DNA of 64,000 nt, taken from Methanospirillum lacunae (GTDB lineage: Archaea > Halobacteriota > Methanomicrobia > Methanomicrobiales > Methanospirillaceae). The stretch covers positions 310,001-374,000 of the forward strand of contig NZ_QGMY01000002.1 of the NCBI RefSeq assembly GCF_003173355.1, given 5' to 3'. The position numbers were made by a program, and so were the translations under genes. Under the pieces are notes generated by a model. That model did no database searches, had not been told where the DNA came from, and worked only from the letters and a program-made list of their open reading frames with translations. Shown here in pieces: positions 56,729-64,000 of this stretch (positions are counted from its first letter, which is position 1; the number at the start of each line of letters is the position of its first letter).

Positions 56729-58459
56729 ATGGCATTTCAAAATTATCCGTTGTTTTACCTATTTTTTCTCTCTGCATTAATTACAGGATATCTATCCCTT
56801 TACACATGGAAGAGGAGAGAGATTCGAAGTGCAAAATCATTTAGCATTCTGATGGGTCTTATCTCTGTATGGTCTCTCTTCTATGGATTTGAGGTTATCA
56901 CAGATGATCCCGCACTTCATGTCCTTTTTTTGAAACTTGAGTATCTTGCCATACCCTGGATTTCAGGTTTTCTGATTCTGTTTGCACTGGAATTTGGAGG
57001 ATATACGAAATACCTGACAAATAAATTATTGTTTCTGATTTTTCTCATCCCGGTTATCGTGTTTATCGGGTATTTTACAAATGATTACCATCACCTGTAT
57101 TATGAAAATTCAACATTTCTCCTGATCAATGACCTGGTGGTCATTTCCAATACTCCGGGGATGCTATACCGACTCCTCACTGTAGCCAATATTGCAGCTG
57201 CCATTTTCGGATTTTTAGTTGTTCTTCAGGTATATTATCATGCTCCGCCATTGCTCCGTCCTCAACTCAAATATACTCAATTATCCTTTATTGTGGGAAT
57301 CGTGTGTGTATTATCATATTTCGTGTTTCCGAAATTGTATCCAGATTTTGATTTGTCTCCCATTTTTCTCGTGATAATTGGTGTTTTTTTACTTCATGCC
57401 ATATTCAGGTACAAACTTCTCGATCTCATGTATATCCCGTACCGGAACATTTTCAGTTACCTTCATGAAGGTGTGATGGTACTGGATCCAAAAAACCGGA
57501 TACTGGAGATTAATGAAGCAGCATCACTCTTCTTTGATCAAGATCAGGAAATATTGCGGGGAAGGAATCTGGAATCAATAGATTCGCCTCTCAAAGAGTA
57601 TTACCCGGCCTTAACTGGAAATGACGGAACAAAGTTTACTATTCACAAGAAAAAAGACCAGACAGAATATTTTTTTCTTGTTGAGATGTATCCGGTCTAT
57701 AATTTGAAAGAGATGATAACATGCAGGATGGTTATTTTACATGATATATCAGATATTACAAAGTCTAACAAGGCACTTGAAGAAGCAGGAAAAAAATTAA
57801 GTTTATTAAATTGCATTACCCGGCATGATCTTCTGAATCAAATCGCGATAGTTTCAGGATATTCAAATGTCATGATCGATTCATCATACAATCCGGACCT
57901 CTATAAACATCATTTAGAGATTATCAGGGATTCTTCTGATATGATGAAAGATTTAATTCAGTTTACCGCAGCCTATCAAAATCTTGGAGTCGGAAGTCCG
58001 GTCTGGTTATCAGTAGAAGGATTAGCAACCCGGGCATGGAAATCTCTTCCAAATGCTGATGGGATTTCGCTTGAAGTTCGCTCAAGCGTTGAAATTTTTG
58101 CTGATTTATTACTGGAAAAAGTATTTTTCAATCTTTTTGATAATTCAATCAGGCATGGAGGGGAAATACACAAAATCTCAATATTTTCATATGAACAAAA
58201 TGGAATTCATTTTCTGGTATACGAGGATGATGGTATGGGAATCGAACCCGAAATTAAACCTAAAATATTCAGTCGCGGGTTTGGGAAAAATACCGGGTAC
58301 GGATTGTTTCTGATTCGCGAAATCCTGTCGATTACATCTATTACTATTAATGAAACCGGGATATATGGAAAAGGTGTGAGATTTGAGATGAAAATTCCCG
58401 CCGGTGGTGTCAGGAAGAGATCAGATAATTCTGGCAGTGAGGAGAGGGAAGAGAAATAA
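56729..58459 (+). CDS. 7TM-PAS sensor histidine kinase
   Basis: 576 residues, same layout as 34430-36145: seven N-terminal helices, PAS (VMVLDPKNRILEINEAASLF), H-box NCITRHDLLNQIAIVSG, N-box NLFDNSIRHGG, EDDGMGI and KNTGYGLFLIREILSITSIT. The shared tail ITINETGIYGKGVRFEMKIP shows it is a paralogue of the two other kinases. Orphan kinase. Confidence 0.9.
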   Translation: MAFQNYPLFYLFFLSALITGYLSLYTWKRREIRSAKSFSILMGLISVWSLFYGFEVITDDPALHVLFLKLEYLAIPWISGFLILFALEFGGYTKYLTNKLLFLIFLIPVIVFIGYFTNDYHHLYYENSTFLLINDLVVISNTPGMLYRLLTVANIAAAIFGFLVVLQVYYHAPPLLRPQLKYTQLSFIVGIVCVLSYFVFPKLYPDFDLSPIFLVIIGVFLLHAIFRYKLLDLMYIPYRNIFSYLHEGVMVLDPKNRILEINEAASLFFDQDQEILRGRNLESIDSPLKEYYPALTGNDGTKFTIHKKKDQTEYFFLVEMYPVYNLKEMITCRMVILHDISDITKSNKALEEAGKKLSLLNCITRHDLLNQIAIVSGYSNVMIDSSYNPDLYKHHLEIIRDSSDMMKDLIQFTAAYQNLGVGSPVWLSVEGLATRAWKSLPNADGISLEVRSSVEIFADLLLEKVFFNLFDNSIRHGGEIHKISIFSYEQNGIHFLVYEDDGMGIEPEIKPKIFSRGFGKNTGYGLFLIREILSITSITINETGIYGKGVRFEMKIPAGGVRKRSDNSGSEEREEK

Positions 58460-59047
58460 TTTTTTATATATCGTTATATTAATTGCCTTCATCTCTGGTT
58501 GTATGGAGGTTCGTGGTTTTCGAGCAGAGGGTGAGATCAAATATATTCACCCTCAAAAATGGGGTTTATTCCTGTTCTGAGTTACCTGGTGATTCCATTT
58601 TACGTCAGGTCATAATTTGGTTTTGAGAGAGTGCTATTTTTCTGATTAAACCAATTATTTGGTTAATATTGTAAATTGGAGTGAAATAATTTGATTTTGT
58701 CTTTGTAATATCTCCCAAAAAATCCTTTACATATCCTTTTTATATTGGCCTATTTATGGATGAGTTGATATAGACTATGTTGTAAATCTGGAGGGGAATT
58801 ACGGGTCCTTATTGTGTGAATAGTGACACTCAAATCAAAGTTATTTTTATAAATCACGTGATTTGAGAGGGTTTTTTGTTGTGCATTGCAAAAAACCACG
58901 ATATGGGGTTATTTAATGATCTCTTTGTTCATTACCTGATAAAATAAGGCTAAATTGGGCTTATTTTTACATGAAAGAAAAACAACCCATATTCTGATTA
59001 CTCTCTTACAGAGGAATTAAACTACCCCGGATATCTCTATTCATATT
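58460..59047. other. AT-rich region without recognised gene
   Basis: About 590 bases beginning with a T-rich stretch that may end the kinase transcript. No coding signal seen. Confidence 0.4.
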
Positions 59048-59260
59048 ATGATTTTTAGTCCCGAAGTCATACTCGAAAAACTAAATATTCTCCTTCCAAT
59101 GTTTCAGAAAAAAAATTGAGTTGTCCGGATTGGATTATTTGGATCATCCATTCGCGGAGAGGCTTTTCCTAACAGTGACATTGACATTATTGTCGCCTTC
59201 CAGGAGAACAGGGAGATCTTTGATAATTATATGGACCTGAAGTCTTTTCTGGAGGATTAA
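59048..59260 (+). pseudogene. MNT-type nucleotidyltransferase, broken
   Basis: From ATG 59048: MIFSPEVILEKLNILLPMF, then an in-frame TGA at 59117-59119 where the family usually has Gly, then VVRIGLFGSSIRGEAFPNSD and IDIIVAF, the GSxxRG(x)nSDID catalytic motif. The frame ends early after YMDLKSFLED at 59258. Intact relatives pair with a HEPN protein as toxin-antitoxin or AMPylating systems. Nonsense plus truncation indicates decay. Confidence 0.75.
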
Positions 59261-59430
59261 GTCTATTTGAATTTTCTGAGTCTATAGCCTTGATAATATC
59301 TCGTAGTTTCCCGGGTGTCTATGATATATCTCTATTTTTTATAGGGGTTCGTGGCCTTGGATAGGTGAAATGAGTACGAGTGGTGTCTCTTACCCAACTT
59401 TATTCATTAATTGGTCTATCAAAAGTACTT

Positions 59431-59720
59431 TATAAAATTAGGTGAAAAAACACCGATAGAACCAATTTTAGAAGGAAATAAAGAAGCAAAATTCATTGCA
59501 ATAAGATGTTGTCAACCTCCCGCTGGTTGTATTCGATGGACTTTCAACTCCTTTCCGAGCATATGATAGAATTTGAGATAACTGATAGTTTTTCTCTAAA
59601 AATTGTGGAAAAAGTCAAAAAAGGATCAAACCCGAATTATAAAATTCTGAGGTAATTCCTCCTCAACAGAACGCTGAATGTGTTGCTCATATTGAAGGAT
59701 TGTCAATGTAAATCGGAAGA
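59431..59720 (+). pseudogene. IS630-family transposase remnant
   Basis: Fragments in changing frames resemble IS630: KEAKFIAIRCCQPPAGCIRW, then in another frame FQLLSEHMIEFEITDSFSLK and KIVEKVKK, then IPPQQNAECVAHIEG. The catalytic DDE part is missing and at least two frameshifts occur. No terminal inverted repeats found. Confidence 0.6.
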
Positions 59721-59896
59721 AGAAGAATCAAACTCCGTCACCTATTTTTAAAGATTGATGTGATGAGTGGCATTAGTAATTATCTGACAATCTTTAGTTT
59801 TAACAAGAAAAAACGCGTTCAATTTGACAAACCCTACCGATATTTATCCTTGTAAAGCTACCATTGATATCACCCTGCTTTGTAGGAGGTATGGGA

Positions 59897-60688
59897 ATGG
59901 TTAAAAAAATTTTAAGCATTATTGTTGTATTAATTCTCTTTTCATGTCTGATTTCAAGTGCAGTCGCTGAAAAAAGTAGTAATGTAACAGCTTCACTTTC
60001 AGAAGCAAAAAAAGAGGTAACTCCGGCTGGTGTCTGTGATCAACCATATGCTCTCTGTGATACCGCATATTGTGTTCCTTCACAGGATGACCCCTCAAAA
60101 GTTATCTGCTCTTGTTCGGTTGAAAAAGGACCATCAATAGGAGCAAAGAATTGTTCATCCTGGGCCCCCATTGGCATGTACAAAAATGAGGATGGACAAT
60201 GGATGATTAAGGCAGGATATGCTGTTGGACAGATTACATCGACGTACTCATTCCATAATGCTGCCCCTGTTGATGGGCGTGAGATCGACGCTGCTAATAC
60301 ATCTTCTGATTATACGGGTGATGTATATTTGAAAACCATCCAAAACGGAACCTGGGCAGATTGCTGGACTAAACCCTGTTCAGTGCTTCCACAAGATATT
60401 ACAGCAGATGTTAATACAGAAAGAAAAGCATCAGACAACGCTGTATGCAATTGTGGACTGGTTGTAAATTCATCTGAATGGTATATCGGAGTTAATGGAG
60501 TAGAAAAATGTGAAAATGCTTCAGTTGGACATGATTATATCATTTCAGGAGCAGACCCGAAGACCACTGATGGCGGCATGAAAATGCTGGCAAAATACAT
60601 TAAAGACCATCCTGGATCAGATCCAACCCAGCAGTATATGATGGGATACTGTGAAAATTGCACTACATCTGCAAACTCAACTTCTTGA
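59897..60688 (+). CDS. Secreted Cys-rich protein of unknown function
   Basis: 263 residues from ATG 59897 (GGAGGT six bases upstream; ATGs at 59864 and 59891 are less well placed). Signal peptide MVKKILSIIVVLILFSCLIS ending near AVA. The mature part contains about 14 cysteines in clusters (CDQPYALCDTAYCVP, ICSCSV, CWTKPCS, CNCGL, CENC), probably disulfides or metal sites. No known family; not obviously a cytochrome, since CxxCH is absent. A terminator-like hairpin follows. Confidence 0.6.
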   Translation: MVKKILSIIVVLILFSCLISSAVAEKSSNVTASLSEAKKEVTPAGVCDQPYALCDTAYCVPSQDDPSKVICSCSVEKGPSIGAKNCSSWAPIGMYKNEDGQWMIKAGYAVGQITSTYSFHNAAPVDGREIDAANTSSDYTGDVYLKTIQNGTWADCWTKPCSVLPQDITADVNTERKASDNAVCNCGLVVNSSEWYIGVNGVEKCENASVGHDYIISGADPKTTDGGMKMLAKYIKDHPGSDPTQQYMMGYCENCTTSANSTS

Positions 60689-60690
60689 TA

Positions 60691-60712
60691 AGGGGATTTT
60701 TCCTCTTTTTTC
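60691..60712 (+). terminator. Hairpin plus T-run after the Cys-rich gene
   Basis: AGGGGA and TCCTCT pair (one G-T) around TTTT, followed by a run of T, just past the stop codon. Confidence 0.55.
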
Positions 60713-61078
60713 TGATATTCCTAAAAAACATCTCTTCATGTCACTCAAATTTCCCGATAATTTCTGGTGCCACTCTGATCTCTCCACGAGTGTTCTGTAG
60801 CGGATTTTTTCCCTGACAGAAGAGACGTATTGTTTTTCAATAGATTTTAAGTACTTCTTGAAAGATATCTGAAGAAAATATAATGGGTGAAATTACCAGG
60901 GAGTTATATCGAGGCAAACAACCACTAATGTACTGACCAAATTTAACTCCTAAAGATCCTCTGCAATAACCATATCCCATATTGAATGGCATCCCACATC
61001 TTACCCCACTTGAAACAGCGAAGAGCCAAACTGCTTAACATGAGAATATGGCCGGGAAAAAAGAAAATGGATCATAAT
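60713..61078. other. Intergenic region with short repeat
   Basis: No gene seen. AGGGAGTTATATCGAG at 60898-60913 recurs with one mismatch at 62388-62403, on the other side of the methyltransferase gene. Confidence 0.35.
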
Positions 61079-61921
61079 TCACTTTTTCCGTGCTACATAG
61101 AAGGTTACCATAGTATGAGTTCCCGAACCATCATCTGGTAACAGGTCATCACATGTGTCTTCTACAGAAAACCCCTCTTCACCAAGGATGGCAACTATAC
61201 TGTTATACTGGTAATAATGGGTCCAGAAACGGTACACCGAACATTGATCCGGTTCTGAGCAGACAATATGTTGCTGGAGGATAACATTTGCTCCCTCATA
61301 ATGAAATGATTCAGATAGGACAAGATATGTCCCCATTTTCCAAAACCCGTCATTTGCCATATCCCAAGATTTACCTGGAATTGTCATGACGGCGGGTGCT
61401 TTGGGATTGAGGGTATCAAAAATGAATAATCCCCCTGGTTTTAACGCTCGATAGATATTTTGCAGTAACCTGGTTCGATCATGTGGAATGAGAACATCAA
61501 AATCACAGAATATGATGATAACCAAGTCAAACTGGTTCTCAAAGGTGAGATCAAGATAATTGCTTTGAAGATATTCGATCGATAATCCTTTATGGGTGCT
61601 ACTCTGGCGGGCATATTCGATTGAACGTTTCGAAAAATCTACGCCTGTCACTTGATATCCGTGTTCTGCTAGAAGTTCACAATATAAACCAGGTCCGCAT
61701 CCAAGGTCAAGGATCGATTTTTGCTTGGTTTCCAGATGTCTCTCTATCCACTGAACTGTTCTTTCGATAGTAACTCGTTTTCTGCTAGCTGCATCGCAGT
61801 CCTGATTCAGGTGCAGTTGAAGTAGGTGATGGGAGATATAATCGTCTTCCCACATGCTTGCATTGCCTGGTTCATAGAGCGCCGGTTTAGTAATAGTTTT
61901 TAAAAGGCTGGATATCTGCAT
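61079..61921 (-). CDS. Class I SAM-dependent methyltransferase
   Basis: 280 residues, Rossmann methyltransferase: motif I ILDLGCGPGLYCELLAEHGY, motif II VTGVDFSKRSIEYAR, motif IV FDLVIIIFCDFDVL, then LKPGGLFIFDTL. The C-terminal half (NDGFWKMGTYLVLSESFHYE) resembles uncharacterised small-molecule methyltransferases of COG2226 type. Acceptor unknown. Its flanks are gene-poor and contain mobile-element debris. Confidence 0.82.
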   Translation of the reverse strand: MQISSLLKTITKPALYEPGNASMWEDDYISHHLLQLHLNQDCDAASRKRVTIERTVQWIERHLETKQKSILDLGCGPGLYCELLAEHGYQVTGVDFSKRSIEYARQSSTHKGLSIEYLQSNYLDLTFENQFDLVIIIFCDFDVLIPHDRTRLLQNIYRALKPGGLFIFDTLNPKAPAVMTIPGKSWDMANDGFWKMGTYLVLSESFHYEGANVILQQHIVCSEPDQCSVYRFWTHYYQYNSIVAILGEEGFSVEDTCDDLLPDDGSGTHTMVTFYVARKK

Positions 61922-62788
61922 AGTAATCTCCAGATTTAGGATGCTTTCAAAAGACGTTTCCTGTTTTCACTTTCAGGTACCTATCCGGTAACACAATACC
62001 TCATATGAGATGTCACTAGTGATGGGCACATGAACAACTATCTATTCAGATAGTTCATATCTGGAAATTAGAGATTTCAAATCTCATTGATTTCTGCATC
62101 TAACAATAAATCCTTTCCGTTTTTCCCGTATCAACTCCAGGAGGCTGTCCTGTTAGATGATTCACGCTGGACAGCCTCCATACTGGGGATTTTTACTGTG
62201 CATATTTTTTTCCACCGAATCATCAGATAAACGAATTCATAGATGTTATTTTGGGTACCTTAAATTACGTAAATTTTTGGACTAATTTTTTTTAAAATTG
62301 GCAGTTACAGGATTCTTACTTTCTTAATCGAAAAATGCAAGAACATCAAATTTCTAGAGGAACGCTCAGCTAATAATAAGAAATTTCAGGGAGTTATGTC
62401 GAGCCATTCTACCCCTAAAGTGGTGACCGGATTGATCCGGTTCATCCGCTGAAAACAGTCCATGCATAATATCCAGAAAATTATAAACGCATTTTTCTGG
62501 CATAAGTGTTTCCTGGATCTTTATGGAAGTTAGTGGCTTTGTAGCGAAGGAGCGAAGCGATGGGGTGCAAACCGAACCAAGACACCCACGGAAGAAACGA
62601 GTTTCTCTCTCCTGGGGTTTGGCTTGGAGAGAGGGATTAGGGGTGAGAGGCAAGGTCACAGGGGTGAAATATGGAATTATTTTAATATTTTGTTAAAAGA
62701 CTCAAAATCGTGATTTAAATAACATTTGGTTTTACTTTTTCATTTCTTATATATTACATTATCTTTTTCGAATCGATCTAATATCAAA
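61922..62788. other. Gene-poor region with several hairpins
   Basis: No gene recognised. Contains inverted repeats at 62140-62179, at 62426-62441 (ACCGGAT / ATCCGGT, 2-base loop) and at 62605-62633 (CTCTCTCC / GGAGAGAG), plus the second AGGGAGTTATGTCGAG repeat at 62388. Confidence 0.45.
62140..62179. repeat. 11-bp perfect inverted repeat
   Basis: GGAGGCTGTCC (62140-62150) and GGACAGCCTCC (62169-62179) with an 18-base loop. Could be a terminator stem, a palindromic repeat element or an element end. Confidence 0.6.
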
Positions 62789-63563
62789 TCACAAATTTTT
62801 TAGTTTTCTGATATTGAGATTCTTTTTTGGTATGATAAGCGGCAAAATCCTATGATTTAAAAGTGGTTCAGCATAATTTTCATATGCGTAACATCCTCTG
62901 TCAAGTATTATACTATCGTTCTCTTTCAAAATGCTTCTTCTCATTAATTCAGCGATTATTTCAGAAAAAATTTTCGAATCATTTGGAGAACCTGAATGTA
63001 GCAAAAAAAGTTAATGGCAATAATGATTTTGAATCTATTGCCAGTGTTAGTTTATATCCGATGTAATACTCTTTTGAAGGCGAATATCCCCAGGAATAAG
63101 GTAATGAGTCAAGCTTTGATTTTGAATATTTCCTTCGAAACCAATTCAAATCAATGGATAATGCAGAACCGTCAATTATGATTGTTTGTGACTTTTTAGT
63201 TCTTTTCCTCGGTTTTATAGAATTTAATATTCCATTGGTTAATGCAATGAATTGTTCATCTGAAAATTGACTCGAAAATTGGTAAAGCCAATCGGCAGAT
63301 GGAATCGCCCTAATATTTAGAAATTTTCGTTATTAGGGACGTTTCTTAATTTCACTAATGACATACATGATGTCTATAGAGAAAAACATAGCAACAAATA
63401 TTATTGAAAGATAGAATCGGGCAAATGGACCCGGATTTATACCCGCTTTAGAGATTTCTTGTCCAAATCTGCGTTTATCAAAATTACAAATGACAGTTTC
63501 AAGCAATAACCATTTATGATCGTTAGGATCAACTATAAGTAGAGATTTCATTGTTATAACCAA
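62789..63563 (-). pseudogene. DDE transposase (IS4/IS5 superfamily), degraded
   Basis: Read on the minus strand: an N-terminal part (MVITMKSLLIVDPNDHKW ... ISEIKKRP), tandem TAA TAA stops at 63330-63335 in the same frame, RKFLNIRAIPSADWLYQF, the first-Asp region QTIIIDGSALSIDLNWFRRK, YYIGYKLTLAIDSKSLLPL, then a frame break in a seven-base homopolymer (63003-63009), LHSGSPNDSKIF, and SIILDRGCYAYENY, ending at a stop. The element is inactive. Exact IS family not assigned; no terminal repeats found. Confidence 0.7.
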
Positions 63564-64000
63564 AAATAAATGTCCTTCTTGTAGCTTAGTTCTTTCGGTT
63601 TGAGTTTCTCCTTTTATCAGAATTAAGGGACATTAGAATACACTTTTCATGAGCCAGTGATATTTGGAGTAGTTAGGGTGAATTGGGGCATATTCATCCG
63701 GCTCAACCTAATTCATTTGTAATATTGCGTGCATATGGGCGATTCACTCATCGCCATGAACATTTTTTCCTGGTTATGGCAAAGCCGAGATACAATACTC
63801 CCTACCACCCTATCGATCAGATATTCCGTAAAAAACGTTTCAATCCAATCTGGCTGATAAATATTAGGATATCCAACAATCCGATTAATGATCAACAGAT
63901 CATCTTCATCAAAAAAACCGTTTCGACGGGGTAAGATCAATTTATTCGTGCAATGAGCAGAAGCTAGCCCACCGGTGCAGTGTCACAACCAGGTGTTCTA
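63564..64000. other. Window end, nothing certain
   Basis: A minus-strand frame 63713-63940 (EDDLLIINRIVGYPNIYQPD) and an opposite-strand frame overlap each other; neither shows a family motif. One may be a fragment continuing beyond the window or transposon debris. Confidence 0.3.

Noticed and set aside
62605-62633. CTCTCTCC/GGAGAGAG hairpins as a CRISPR-like array
   Set aside because: Single hairpins with no regular spacing or repeated unit.
62366-62659. 97-codon minus-strand ORF with a repetitive start
   Set aside because: Composed of hairpin and repeat sequence; no coding pattern.
63683-63940. Two overlapping opposite-strand ORFs at the window end
   Set aside because: Neither has a family motif or ribosome-binding site; left as undetermined.

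Overview
The window reads as the chromosome of a methanogenic archaeon, most likely Methanomicrobiales and close to Methanospirillum. This rests on a proteasome-activating nucleotidase beside aMBF1, the archaeal ADTH-synthase/DHQ-synthase II route into aromatic amino acids, a methanogenesis-marker-8 (DUF2099) relative, a FilR1-type methanogen regulator, and many PAS sensors, 7TM histidine kinases and chemoreceptors. Starts often carry GGAGG/GGTGA Shine-Dalgarno sequences or a TATA box close upstream. No tRNA, rRNA or CRISPR array was seen.

Layout. 1-7.1 kb: end of a beta-helix surface protein, two small membrane proteins (DUF4013, TRIC-like), and a SNF2 helicase/SWIM zinc-finger pair. 7.2-18.5 kb: a mosaic accessory region. 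It holds a broken secreted protein, an AT-rich island (TPR/zinc protein and a YidD homologue) between ~230-bp diverged direct repeats, a HicAB toxin-antitoxin pair, and a ~4.66-kb sulfur/selenium module (SelD, TusA-like, DsrE-like, DUF2099, CcdA-like, FilR1-like regulator). That module lies between ~455-bp diverged direct repeats which split an operon for a DnaQ-type exonuclease and small zinc proteins. The geometry is what a single-crossover (Campbell-type) integration would leave. 18.7-24.2 kb: secreted sensor-like protein, MarR/MATE pair, TolB-like propeller protein, divergent Nramp-like carrier.

24.2-32.1 kb: an eight-gene, mostly overlapping aromatic operon: two tandem ADTH-synthase-like aldolases, DHQ synthase II, prephenate dehydrogenase, prephenate dehydratase, EPSP synthase, a fused shikimate kinase-shikimate dehydrogenase, and chorismate synthase. 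aroD and a chorismate mutase are absent. 32.5-34.3 kb: divergent aMBF1 and PAN. 34.4-58.5 kb: signal-transduction block with three histidine kinases sharing one C-terminal kinase type, three methyl-accepting proteins, CheW without CheA, and an HTH-PAS-GAF regulator broken at a homopolymer, interspersed with a P-type ATPase, a lipid kinase and a lipoprotein.

58.5-64 kb: gene-poor, with degraded genes (MNT nucleotidyltransferase, IS630 transposase, another DDE transposase), a Cys-rich secreted protein, a methyltransferase and several hairpins.

The strongest candidate for an undescribed system is the repeat-flanked sulfur/selenium module with its 25-bp intergenic palindrome. Several reading-frame breaks sit in homopolymer runs, so sequencing error must be excluded before they are read biologically.
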